Assembly: GCA_900155495.1 (NCBI GenBank)
Contig: FTLJ01001042.1
Coordinates: 1 to 31,210 of the forward strand
Origin: Porogramme epimiltina
Taxonomy: Eukaryota > Basidiomycota > Agaricomycetes > Polyporales > Polyporaceae
Reading direction: 5' to 3'
DNA: 31,210 bases
The notes below the pieces were generated by a model. That model was not told where the DNA came from, did no database searches, and saw only the letters and a list, made by a program, of their open reading frames with translations. Positions 21,287 through 31,210 of this stretch are shown here, piece after piece. A program made the position numbers and the translations under genes. Each line of letters opens with the position of its first letter. The stretch's first letter is position 1.

Positions 21287-22517
21287 GCCCACCGTTGTTT
21301 CCCTAGGAGCCGATTTACCCCCCCTTTTTGCTTTTAGTCTGGACTGTTGGTGGGTGTAGCTTCAAGCTCAAAGTGGCACTATAGCCTATTCTGTACCGAC
21401 ATGCCGTCCGAATATTACTACATGAAACCGTATAATTGGACGTTACTGTGGGAAGGCAACTGTGCTCTCTAGTTCGTACTGGCCTCCTGCAGTGGCGCGG
21501 GTGTTAGCAGAATATTTGCTTAGTCTTGCTAGCCGCGGATTTTGCACTGCCGGCGCCTCCATCACCCGAAAATTTGCCTTTCTGGGAATGCTGACGTCGG
21601 TGAACCGGTGACGACGCGGCCTATCGTTGCGCGTTACGCCCACTGGTCCCAGACACCACCCTGCGAAGGGACTTTGAAGTCACCCTCATGTACGTCAATA
21701 TAAAAGTCATGCGTGTGCCATAGCGCTGACAGCTCCTTTCGACGCACGACACAGTGGGCAGCCAGACAGTGGCCTGCGAGTGGTGGCACGTTGCCATCAT
21801 AGTACGTTGATATCGCCCCATACCAGGTCCTCTAATGCTAAACTATTCCTAGGCATATATGTGGCGCGACCCTCAACCTTCTGCCTACCACCCTAGCCAC
21901 TATCACATATTCGTGTGGGAGTACTTCCTGAATCAAAAACGACCATCTCACATGGCGAACCGAGAAGCGTGTATATTCTGATAGCGTCGGTCTTCCCGCC
22001 TTTGACATCGAACCCATCTAAATGCCTCCGGGACACCTAGGGCGTTCCAGACGGCGCCGCCGCTCGACACCGGGCTGCGTACATCAAGAAGACCACGAGT
22101 CTAGCGCTGAAGGCACTGCTCTGCGCCGCCAGGCGTACTTCGCGCTGTCCACGGCCGAAAGCTGAGGATTCGGTTTGGAGGCTACTAGCTGAACGAGATT
22201 CTTCCGTGCTACATAAACACCGGGATGAGAAGGACGAGTTGCGTATTTAGCCCGCTCCGCCCACGTAACTCCAGAGGCTGACGCCGAAGTTCTTCTTAAG
22301 GAACACGTGTAGCCTCCTCAGGTCCTCCCCCAGCGGGAGTAGTTAGGTTATAAGAAGCCGCCGACCACACGGGGCGCCGACACCAACTGTGCTCGTGCCT
22401 TTTCTGGTGAGTGTCTCTTTGGCACCTCATGACCGGTCAGACTGTTGCTTATCTGACGGCTGTCCTGAGGAATATAAATACCCTCCATCCAGTGACGACG
22501 CGCGACGATGGGCGACG
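21287..22517. other. CYP-B / CYP-C intergenic region
   Basis: This 1231-bp stretch contains the downstream half of duplication unit 1 and the upstream half of unit 2; the junction lies near 21780-21800. No gene is seen. A block at 22261-22310 with an E-box CACGTG (22304-22309) is shared in diverged form with the CYP-B and CYP-D promoters. Confidence 0.5.
22423..22480 (+). promoter_or_regulatory. CYP-C core promoter block
   Basis: CACCTCATGAC (22423-22433) overlaps the palindrome TGACCGGTCA (22430-22439). An intact TATAAATA (22473-22480) lies 37 nt before the ATG. An out-of-frame ATG at 22508, 10 nt before the start codon, could lower translation if it is in the transcript. Confidence 0.55.
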
Positions 22518-24595
22518 ATGGCTTACTTTCAGTTTTCAGACCTGCTACTCCTGTTCCTATTGGCCCTCCTCGCATGGGCGGCTCTGCGCATTCGCGTGGG
22601 TTCCCGCCTTTCGGTCGCCCCTCTACCCCCCGGCCCGAAGGGATTGCCAGTCATTGGAAACCTTCTTGACATGCCGACAAAAAATATGGCGCCGCTGCTG
22701 CATGAGATGGGAAAAAAGTACGGTGAGTAGTTCTCCTTCTCCCTCGTCTTTCTACCCTCTTGAAGTAACACTGAGATGGCGACTGTAATCAATAGGTGAA
22801 TTGATATATCTCAACGTCTTCGGGCAACCCACGTTGGTAGTCGACTCATACGACGCGGCATTCGGCCTCCTCGAGAATCGCTCTTCCAACACATCTGGCA
22901 GGCAGCGTCTCGTCATGGGAGAACTGTGAGCACCGAAGTAATCGATCTGTCCCCGACGTACTCCGCGACTAAACGCTGTTGACTGTCTAGCACCGGCCTA
23001 AATTTTGAATTTAGCCTCATAAATAACAACGCGACCTGGAAGCGCTGCCGCCGCACCTTTCACGACTACTTCCATCCCGGTGCCGTGGCCGAATACAGGC
23101 CAAATCATGTTCGCGGAGCACGCAAATGGCTTACCAAGTTGCTCGAAGACCCGAGTAACTTTCGCGCGCATGGGAGGCTGTGAGGACGAGCATATACTTG
23201 GTTCTCAACGCTGTGCGTGCTGACCGCATTCGCAGCGCCCTCGGAACAACCGTTATGGATGTCGTGTACGGCATGCAGGTCGTAGACGAGAACGACAAAT
23301 ATGTCTCCATCGCAGAGAGGATTGCGGTTGCCTTCGGCGAGGTCGTGGCCCCGGGCCGCTTCTTGGTGGAGCTGTTCCCCGCTCTCGCGTACGTGCCGAC
23401 GTGGCTTCCCGGTGCCCAGTTCAAGCGTGACGCAGCGAAGTGGGCGCTGGACGTGGCCGCACTGAGGGAAGTACCGTGGGGTGCTGCTGTTGACGCGATG
23501 GTACGGTGATGCATTTGTCTGGACATACCCATCTTGATACTTTTTTCAAGGTGCAAGGAACCGCAAAGTCTTCTATAGTCTCCAAGTTAATGGACAACTT
23601 ATCTCGAGAAGATGAAAAGGCAGCGCAAGAGGACGTTGAACATTTCAAGGACGTTGTTGGATTAGCGTATGTTGGTAGGCGTGTTCGCATATCATTGAAT
23701 TGGGCAGATGACACATTACACATTACCGTATAGCTGCGGTCGATACGGTGCGTGTCGCGCTCTTCGTTGGTTTATAGGGACTAACCGTCATTCACAAAGA
23801 CTCTCGGCGCTCTCACGGGCTTCATGTTGGCCATGACGGTCTATCCTGAAGCTCAAAGGAAAGCTCAAGCAGAACTGGATGCCGTGATTGGCCCCGACCG
23901 TCTTCCCACCTTCGAAGACCGCGACTCGCTGCCGTACATTAACGCACTCCTCAAAGAGACGATCCGTTGGCACCTCGCTATTCCCCTCGCGATACCTCAT
24001 AAAACTACCGAAGAGGACGTCTATAACGGCTACTACATACCTGCAGGTACTGTGATTATTCCCAATAGCTGGTATGTTCTAAGTATTATATTGTGGATAT
24101 CGTTCAGCTTGCTGATCGCCTGTCATCCCACAGGGCCATGTCGCGCGACCCGTCCGCATATCCCGACCCCTTCAACTTCGTGCCAGAGCGTTACCTAGAT
24201 CCTGACACCCGCGATCCTTCTCGCCTTCAGTTTGGTTTCGGTCGGCGGTATGACACTCTCCTAAGAACGCTAATAGTAGTGTTTATGCATTGACTTCATA
24301 ATACCAGCATCTGCCCTGGTCGCCATTTCGCCCTCGACGCCCTGTTCATATTCATCGCGTCTATCCTACACGTATATAATATTCAGCCACCGCTTGGCCC
24401 CGACGGAAAGCCGCAAGAAGTGAAGCCGAAAATCAATCTCGACTATGCTCTCTCGTAAGCCCCAAACCCAACCAAGCCTCCCATAACCCCTAACGAAGCC
24501 GATGCAGATTCCCGGAGGACTTTCCGTGTCAGATCAAACCACGATCTCTTCACGCCGAGGCTCTTATCAAACAAGCAAACTCGGAGGAAGTCTAG
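22518..24595 (+). CDS. Cytochrome P450 monooxygenase CYP-C
   Basis: Second tandem copy, intact. Exons: 22518-22722, 22796-22925, 22991-23179, 23236-23500, 23551-23674, 23734-23747 (14 nt), 23800-24071, 24134-24247, 24308-24454 and 24508-24595, giving 515 aa. All ten exon lengths equal those of CYP-B. N-terminal anchor LLLLFLLALLAWAAL; C-helix WKRCR; I-helix AAVDTT; K-helix KETIRW; FVPERYL; heme loop FGFGRRICPGR. Two regions expected to line the active site differ from the sister copies. Before the C-helix it reads LNFEFSLINNNATW (CYP-B LDWEFSLVSYNATW), and after the K-helix ETIRWHLAIPL (CYP-B ETTRWHPVLPL). The I-helix continuation TLGALTGFMLAM is also changed. This suggests a shifted substrate range rather than decay, since no frame or splice site is broken. 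Confidence 0.92.
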
Positions 24596-26072
24596 GCCCG
24601 CGACCGTTTTTCTGGGAGCTCATTCACCCCTTCGTCCGCCTCTGTACACAACCGGATGTGTACCTGTAGCGCGCCCAGACTAAGCAGTGGAGTCTGGATT
24701 GCTGGTGGGCTTGGCTTCAAGCTCGAAGTGATACTGCTGGCCTGTTCCATGCCGGCACGTTGTCTGAATATTACAAAATGAAACAGTAACATTGAAAGTG
24801 GGAGTGTCATTGTGCTTGTCTTCCACAGTGATGTGGCTGTAGGTAGTAAGTATCTGCTTAGTCTTGTTGGCCCCCCGGCGCCTCCATCACCCGAAAATAT
24901 GCCTTTTTGGGCATCCCGACGCCCGAAGTCACGAGCTGCCGGAGGTGACGGTGACGACGCCTATCGTTACGCGTTACAAGAGACCAACCAGCATGCAGGA
25001 CGCAGCCCGAAGCACCGTTATGCGTTACGCACGGTCTCAGATGCCACCCTGTGAAGGGAAGCTCTGGAGTTGCCCTCTTGCCTTTGACACATGGCCATCT
25101 CCTCAGAAAGTGAACGAGACGCTTCGGACATCAACGCTTTAGACTATCAGGTAACGCCTGATATACGGATCGTGTACGTCAATATAAAAATCGTGCGGGA
25201 AGTTCAGTGCTGACAGCTCCTTTCATCGCACACAGCGGTCGGCAACCAGACACTGGCCTGCATTCTCCACAAAATCCAACCTCTCCTCGGCAAAGCTTCA
25301 TAATCAGCTCGCATGTTTTCTTTGAGATAGCCTAGTAGCAGGAAGAACACAGCACGATACGGTAAGCGCTTTGGTTGTCGGTGTATACGAGAAGTTGCAA
25401 ATCCACGCAATCTGCGCAGTCCCAACGTTCGTGTAACTTCGCGGAGAGTGGGCTATCTACCCAATCACCATGCATCTTTTAATAATTCGGTATCGCATGA
25501 ATCATTGGGAGGCTTCTTTTCGCATTGCCACATAGACTTCTCCACCGTACTAGTCCTGAATATGACATCCCTCAACGAGGGCTGTGACCGAGGGTTTCGC
25601 TATTAGGCATCGAACCTGATAATCTTCAGTTTTATACAACATGTTGGCGAAGCTTGCTCACTCGCATTTACCACACAAATCTACGGTACGTAAGTCACTG
25701 TCTCAAGCTATCCCGGGAAGCCCGTAGCTCCTCGTTGCAGCCAAGCCATCACTCTTTAGGCGGGTGAGTTACATCTTTTGTCCGCTTTACACGCCCAGCT
25801 CCAGAAAATCTGACGCCTTTGTTCTTATTAGAGGCCATGTGAGCTCTCCGAATCTCCGAGCTTCAGAACTAACGACGGAAGCAATTGGCGATAGGTACAG
25901 CCAGGCGCGCAAGGCGCCAATACGAAGTAACTTATGCCGGTTTATGCTTTTCTTGGTGGGTTTCCCTTCACCTCATGACATACTCGACTTCTGATCAGAC
26001 CTTCGCGGACGCTTCAGGGGACGCATAAATACCCAGCACCATCGGGTTGACGGGGTACAGCAGTGGCCGGAC
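24596..26072. other. CYP-C / CYP-D intergenic region
   Basis: The first 660 bp are the downstream flank of duplication unit 2. From 25260 to about 25780 nothing is recognised. The last 290 bp are the CYP-D promoter, with a diverged block 25791-25840 also found before CYP-B and CYP-C, CACCTCATGAC at 25969-25979, and CATAAATA at 26024-26031. Confidence 0.5.
25969..26031 (+). promoter_or_regulatory. CYP-D core promoter block
   Basis: CACCTCATGAC (25969-25979) matches the CYP-B and CYP-C element, but the TGACCGGTCA palindrome is lost here. The TATA-like CATAAATA (26024-26031) ends 41 nt before the ATG. Confidence 0.45.
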
Positions 26073-28165
26073 ATGGAACACGTCGAACCTGTGGGTCTCT
26101 TCACTCTACTACTCGGCCTCCTGGCCTGGGTTGCTCTCCGCATCCGTACGCGCTCCCGCCTATCATCCCTTCCTCTTCCACCCGGGCCAAAGCCACTCCC
26201 AATCGTTGGCAACCTTCTTGACATGCCGACCAAAAACATGCCGCCGCTACTGCATGCATTGGCAGAGAAGTACGGTGAGCAGCCCCTACGTCATCGTCTT
26301 AGACGCCTTGAGCACTAAATTGGTATATGCGAACTTTAAAGGTGAAGTGACGTATCTCAACGTCTTCGGACAGCCTACGCTGGTAGTCGACTCATACGAT
26401 GCGGCATTCGCCCTCCTTGAGAACCGATCTTCCAACACATCCGACAGGCCTCGCCTTGTCATGGCAGAATTGTGAGTGTGCATTTATCTATATCATATTG
26501 TGCCGGCGGACGCACTCAAGATTCCTATGATCACTCGCCACATAGGACCGGGATGAAATGGGAGTTCAATTTTATCAGTTACAACGCTATCTGGAGGCGT
26601 TGCCGTCGCACTTTCCACGATTATTTCCACTCCGGCGTAGTCACGCAGTACCGGCCGTTCCACATCCGCGCGGCGCGCAACTGGCTCGTCAAACTGCTCG
26701 AGGATCCGGAAAACCCCCGCGTGCACGCTCGGCGGTGAGCACCCGCACCCACGATTTCGCGCACCGGTTGGCATTCTCTGATACTGCTCGTAGTGCCCTC
26801 GGGGCCACCATCATGGACGTCGTGTACGGCATGCGGGTCGCAGACGAGAACGACGAGTATGTCAACATCGCGGAAAAAGGTGCGGCGGTCTTCAGCGAGG
26901 TCGCCGCCCCTGGACGCTTCCTCGCGGAGCTGTTCCCCTCCCTGGCATACGTGCCTGCATGGCTACCTGGCGCGCAGTTCAAGCGCGACGCGGCGAAGTG
27001 GGAGCGAGACATGACTGCGCTCAGGGATGTGCCATGGGATGCCGCGGTCAATACGATGGTATGTCAGTGCATGCTATATTGGTGGCGGTGTTTGCCCAAG
27101 CATTGGTTCTTTCACAGGCACAAGGGAATGCGAGACCATCCATTGTTTCTATGCTAATGGACAAGGTATCTAGTCAGGATGAAAAGACAGCCCGAGAAGA
27201 CATTGAACACTACAAGGACGTCGTCGGAGTGGCGTATGTTGGTACGCAGTGCTCCTTTCTACCACACCCCCTGAGAATATTGACGCAATGTATCCTGTTT
27301 AACGTAGCGGCAGTCGACACGGTAGGCGTTGTTGTCTTCGTTGAGCGCCTCTGATGGCTAACTACTTTTCAAAGACTTTCAGTACTCTTACGGCATTCAT
27401 ATTGGCCATGACAACTCATCCCGAAGCGCAGAAGAAGGTCCAGGCCGAATTGGATGCCGTGATTGGTCCCGACCGTCTTCCCACATTTGAAGACCGCGAT
27501 TCGTTACCATACGTCAACGCACTCCTCAAGGAGACGACTCGCTGGCACCCTGTTCTCCCCCTCGCGATACCCCACAAGACTACCGAAGAAGACGTTTACA
27601 ACGGCTACTACATTCCAGCGGGCACAGTGATCATCCCCAATAGCTGGTGCGTTCCGCGAGCTTTCATAGAGCATCAGGTGCTCATCGACTGAGATTTTAC
27701 AGGGCTATGTCGCGCGACCCGATTGCATACCCGAACCCCTTTGACTTCGTGCCCGAACGTTACTTGAACCCTGACACTCGGGACCCTTCCCGCCTTCAGT
27801 TTGGGTTTGGTCGGCGGTATGTCACCTCTCGTTTGCTAATTATAGCGCCTTGATATGCTGAACATTCTTACCCCAGCATCTGCCCTGGTCGTCATTTCGC
27901 GATCGACGCTTTATTCATATTCATAGCGTCTATTCTGCACGTATATGACATCCAGCCACCGCTCGGCTCCGACGGCAAGCCCCAGGAAGTGAAGCCGAAA
28001 ATCGATCTTGACCGTGCCCTGTCGTAAGCACAGCTCATTGCGGTGCCGCCCTCGTATATCTAACGAGATTGCTATAGATATCCGGAAGACTTCTCGTGCA
28101 GGATCAAGCCGCGTTCGTCGAAGGCCGAATCTCTCATTAGGCAAGCGAACTCGGACCAGGCCTAG
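26073..28165 (+). CDS. Cytochrome P450 monooxygenase CYP-D
   Basis: Third tandem copy on this strand, more diverged from CYP-B and CYP-C than they are from each other. Exons: 26073-26274, 26342-26471, 26546-26734, 26794-27058, 27118-27241, 27308-27321 (14 nt), 27375-27646, 27703-27816, 27877-28023 and 28078-28165, giving 514 aa. Exon lengths equal those of CYP-B except exon 1, which is one codon shorter. N-terminal anchor LFTLLLGLLAWVAL, hinge LPPGPKPLP, C-helix WRRCR, I-helix AAVDTT, K-helix KETTRW, FVPERYL and heme loop FGFGRRICPGR are all present. The post-K-helix segment HPVLPL matches CYP-B. The gene looks functional; its substrate cannot be inferred. Confidence 0.93.
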
Positions 28166-29212
28166 CCCCTCTTCCCCTTCTATGGGCCTGAGGGTTGGTC
28201 GGCTGGCTGTGGAAAAATAGCTGGGGGTGTGACTCTTTCGTCGCACATTTGCCCTATGGCACGTGTATTATTCGATAGCTTCTTACCCCAGAATCACGAG
28301 CTTTCCCCCCAACTCTACTGCTGATGCGCTGGAATACCTCCGTCATATGGACCGACTATTCCTACGAAAGTACGGTCTCGACCTGTCCTAACTCGTCGTC
28401 TTCTCCCTGAGCACCCAGCTCTGGCGCTCAAGTTGATATGTAGCGCTCGATTGTTCCTCACAGGGCGGTAGCACATGAGCATTGAGAAGAACGCCTCCTC
28501 AGGTGCCGAAGGCATACTTTGCGAGGCGTCATAAACATCGCCAAGGCCTAGAACACCTAATTTGAGTTAAGGAACTGCCACAGCTGGGCGGCTGGAGGGC
28601 GCAGCTTCGAATCTTGAGACCCGTAGTCGGAACCTTCGTGCACAGAAGGTGGCCCATCGCTTACCACTCCGTGCTGTCGAGCACCGCTTCCGATCCTGGA
28701 CTGAGATGGTCCTACAGGCGCCCCGTAGTACGCTGGCGCGCCCGCGACCGCCCACATATCGCGCCCAATCTGAGACCTCTGCAACGCCGGGGCGCGCGCA
28801 GTTGTCGGCGTAGGCGTCATCGGTGTTCGGCGCTCGACAGTGTCCCTGGACCAGCCGGGGTGGAGGGATGGTGTTTGTACGGGGCCGTTTCACCTGCGGT
28901 TGAACAGCCATCAGTCCCAGCGCACCGTCGTGCGTCCACGGCCAGTGCTCCAGGCGACTATCGCTGATGACGTCATAGCCGAGATGGAGGGTTCAGCAGG
29001 AGGAATATGGAGTGTATAGAGTAGCACGGTAGCAAAAAAGGATACAAGTACGAAGCCGTGTCTGACTAATGTCCAGATCAAGTGAGAAGGGAATGAAAGG
29101 TCAGATAGCTACAAGGTGTTGACGGGCAGAAAGTGATAACAAGGCTTGGTCCTTCAGACGACACATGGTTCATGGCTCGGCACCCAGCTTACACGCTGTG
29201 ACCGGGGTACCC
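28166..29212. other. Region between CYP-D and the DUF3455 gene
   Basis: This 1047-bp interval lies between two convergent stops. Apart from the possible remnant at 28557-28880 it shows no gene. The segment 28970-29212 should hold the 3' UTR of the DUF3455 gene. Confidence 0.5.
28557..28880 (-). pseudogene. Possible C-terminal remnant of an unknown gene
   Basis: On the minus strand a frame of roughly 105 codons, opening after a TGA near 28883 and closing with TAA at 28557, has protein-like composition. It includes TPMTPTPTTARAPALQRSQI, then AYYGAPVGPSQSRIGSG and the end QLWQFLNSN. Ser/Pro/Gly-rich tails like this are common at the C-termini of fungal membrane proteins. No upstream exon, start codon or acceptor in the right phase could be found before the DUF3455 gene, so it may be a truncated relic. 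I do not recognise the family, and chance cannot be excluded. Confidence 0.3.
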
Positions 29213-30182
29213 TTAGTATCCTGAGCCGTATGAGGAGAAGTTCTTGGTAGGCTGGGCAGAGCCACCGTAGAAGACTGGTGATGGAGTCAGGCCAGTTGTT
29301 TAGAGAAAACTAGTCAAAAGTACTCACTGTACTTCGAGACATACTTGACGGAGAGATCCGTATCCTTGCCGTACACGCACTAAAAAGACCCAGCCGTCAG
29401 CATATCTCATCACGGACCCTGACCAAACAAGCTCACCGTAGCAGGGGGCTGGCCGCCGACCGTGTCGAACCTGAACACCTCATCCGCGATCTTGCCCTGC
29501 ACGTTCACGACGTCGAGCCACGCCACGTTGTGTGCCGGATCCGTGGGCGCGGGGATCGAGCCCTTGCCCTTCGCGACGATGAACGCGTCCGGGTTTCCCT
29601 CGAACGCCCCCGAAGATGTGAAGTCCCACTTCGGGCTGAGGCCCTGGCCCGTGATCGGGTTCGTGATGAAGTAGTGCTGGGCGAGCACCTCAGGCGGGTC
29701 CACGAGGTGCAGGAAGTCGATGATGAGCTGGATCGGGTACGAGATGAACTTCGTCCAGATGTTGAAGAGGTCGACTTGGATCGTGGAGAACCCGGGCTCG
29801 AACACGATGCAGGAAACATCGATGAGCTCCGCGACGGCGCCCGCAGACCTGTTCGCCAGGACGAAAATTCCACTTCAGTGATCGACGGCGCGGGAGGGCG
29901 GTGGATGACTTACGTGTAGTTGTTGAAGCTTGTGCACGTGTAGTTCTGCACGCCGAAGGCGAGGCCGATAAAGCGCGCGGACTGGGTCGGCGCGACGAGC
30001 TGGGTCTGGTTGGGGGGGAATTGTGGGACGAAGCCTTGGAGGGAGCAGCCGACGGGGAGTGCTGAGAACGCGCCATAGGACGAGTAGTCGCCCATCGCGC
30101 TGCTACTCATGGTCTTCGTCGAGCCCGAAGAGCCGTAGCTAGCCGCGGCCGCGGCAAGGAGGGCGTTCATCATAGCGACCAT
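29213..30182 (-). CDS. DUF3455 family protein, probably secreted
   Basis: A fungal protein of the DUF3455 type (often labelled malate dehydrogenase in databases, without a dehydrogenase fold being evident here). Exons on the minus strand: 30182-29914, 29848-29437, 29379-29328 and 29274-29213, giving 264 aa. A short hydrophobic N-terminus (MVAMMNALLAAAAASYG) resembles a weak signal peptide. Family-like segments follow: PPNQTQLVAPTQSARFIGLA, FGVQNYTCTSF, DVSCIVFE, ITGQGLSPKWDF, then AHNVAWLDVVNVQGK near the C-terminal third and CVYGKDTDLSVKYVSKY. The Cys residues in these segments could form disulfides. The biochemical role is not known; family members are often seen in secretomes of wood-decay fungi, so an extracellular role is an inference. 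Confidence 0.85.
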
Positions 30183-31210
30183 GATGAAGGAGACGTCGGG
30201 GAAGGGGGGAGAAGGTCGAAGTAGAAAAGGAGGAAAGAGAGTAAAATGGACGAAAGCCTCGGAAAGTGGGAAACGAGGAAAGGGGGCGAGCGGAAAGAGA
30301 AAGCGCAGGACGCTGAGAGTATGCAAACCGAGACGATGCGCTGTTATATACGCGCGTGCGAACCTGCACGCCGGACGCGACACGCAACGGGCGCGTTCTG
30401 TGGTCCCCCTGGCGGCGGCAACAGTAAGCTCCCGATTGGCCTCGGGGTGCTCCCCGCTCGCGCCTCGGTAAGCCAATGCGAGGCTAAGTCCGTAAGGGGT
30501 AGGGCGGAGGGCGGCACCGCCTTGCCCGCTGACCATGCACAATCGTCGAGGGCGGGCGCATCAGTGTTATCGTGGTCAAATTGTTGGGCGGCCACGCGTC
30601 GTCGGGCTGTACCTCCGCATCAAATTGGACCGGTTGAGGCCTGAGCGCTGTGTGGGTGGCTGGCGCGGGTGGCCAGTGGTTTGGAGTCGCTCAAAGGTCT
30701 AAATGGTGGAGTAGACTAGAAGGAATGGGCGATGTCAGTGCCTATGTGCCTATGTGTTGGTTGACGCGGATATCTGAACACACCTTGGTAAAGGACGAGG
30801 GGCACCGACGGGCTTGCAAACCAATGACAGTGCGTTCCGAACATTTCCAATCAAAAATGAGTCGCATAGCAATGTAACTAGCCATACGTCACGAATATTG
30901 GGGACCGCTGGAATGACGGCGGGTAAGTTCGAATAATCGGGGGGAGTGTACACCGCAGCGCACCAGGTGACGATTATCCAGCGCCCCACCACCAACGGTG
31001 AGGAAACCTATGCACCCGCCGAGACAAATCCGGCGCTGAGAAAGAATGGTGGAAGGCTCCGAGCCGCCCCTCCCTCCTGAGGGGAAGGTGGCAGCACCGC
31101 ACTCTGCGTTTTGGGCGATGTCATGAGACGCAGAGGACAGGACAGCTGAACCTGACCATGCGTTTCATGTTGGAACATTACATTACGTAACGCTAAAAGT
31201 CGAGTCACGT
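30183..31210. other. Upstream region of the DUF3455 gene to the right edge
   Basis: The first 170 bp should be 5' UTR and promoter. The rest contains only short overlapping frames of random composition. No further gene, RNA or repeat was recognised. Confidence 0.5.
30344..30350 (-). promoter_or_regulatory. TATA box of the DUF3455 gene
   Basis: On the minus strand the sequence is CGCGTATATAACAGC, about 162 nt upstream of the ATG, which would give a 5' UTR of roughly 130 nt. A strong TATA box suits a regulated, highly expressed secreted protein. Confidence 0.5.

Larger units (their letters stand above)
18490..21780 (+). repeat. Tandem duplication unit 1 (contains CYP-B)
   Basis: Upstream flank, gene and downstream flank align with unit 2 in the same order and orientation. 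Recognisable shared marks are the GGCGAACCGAGA block (18620s and 21950s), CTCGACACCGGGCTGCGTAC (18730s and 22050s), the CYP gene, and the downstream block CGGCGCCTCCATCACCCGAA (21550s and 24880s). Ends are approximate, since they were placed by eye. Confidence 0.75.
21790..25258 (+). repeat. Tandem duplication unit 2 (contains CYP-C)
   Basis: Direct repeat of unit 1, slightly longer because of small insertions in the downstream flank. Homology downstream is last visible around the CAGACACTGGCCTGC block near 25245-25258, which matches 21765-21780 of unit 1. Ends are approximate. Confidence 0.75.

Noticed and set aside
22508..22517. The ATG at 22508 as start of CYP-C.
   Set aside because: It is in a different frame from the P450; the ATG at 22518 gives the usual membrane anchor and exon 1 of 205 nt, equal to CYP-B.
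19207..28165. Reading the P450 copies as pseudogenes because single open frames are short and broken.
   Set aside because: With the short introns and the 14-nt exon included, all copies run in frame from ATG to stop with all catalytic motifs.

Overview
The window is nuclear DNA from a filamentous basidiomycete, most likely a wood-decay Agaricomycete of Polyporales type. The evidence is that every gene is cut by many short GT-AG introns (mostly 50-86 nt), coding regions are GC-rich, the same P450 family is present in several copies, and the housekeeping proteins look fungal. No rRNA, tRNA, CRISPR or intact transposon was found. All gene models were joined by hand from splice signals and reading frame. 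Each closes in frame from ATG to stop, but none has been tested against transcripts.

Left part (1-5.3 kb, very GC-rich): the 3' end of an unrecognised gene (ends 337), a 1.4-kb spacer, then MTG1 (1711-5329, +), the circularly permuted GTPase of mitochondrial ribosome assembly. MTG1 is interrupted by an abnormal 1838-nt first intron.

Middle part (5.6-17.1 kb): a cytochrome P450 (CYP-A, 5612-7761, -), a Bsc6/FucP-like MFS transporter (8638-10941, -), a PDK1/Ksg1-type protein kinase with a C-terminal PH domain (11533-13672, -) and, divergently, a stand-alone NUP96/Nup145C nucleoporin (14050-17109, +). PDK1 and NUP96 share a 377-bp promoter interval.

Right part (17.1-28.2 kb, lower GC): about 2 kb without a clear gene, then three more P450s of the same family in tandem on the + strand (CYP-B 19207-21286, CYP-C 22518-24595, CYP-D 26073-28165). 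CYP-B and CYP-C lie in direct duplicated units of about 3.3-3.5 kb that include promoter and downstream flank. All four P450s have the same ten-exon structure with almost identical exon lengths, including a 14-nt exon that encodes the I-helix oxygen-activation motif. All four are intact.

Right edge: a possible gene remnant (28.6-28.9 kb, -) and a secreted-type DUF3455 protein (29213-30182, -), followed by about 1 kb of upstream sequence.

The P450 array plus the MFS transporter could form a small oxidation/export module for a metabolite or wood-derived compound. It is split by two housekeeping genes and no backbone synthase (PKS, NRPS or terpene synthase) was recognised, so an expanded detoxification-type P450 family is equally likely. 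I saw no clearly new system. The most notable signals are the I-helix microexon, the P450 duplication/conversion history, the lost C-helix Trp in CYP-A, a GC-AG intron in PDK1 and the long MTG1 intron.
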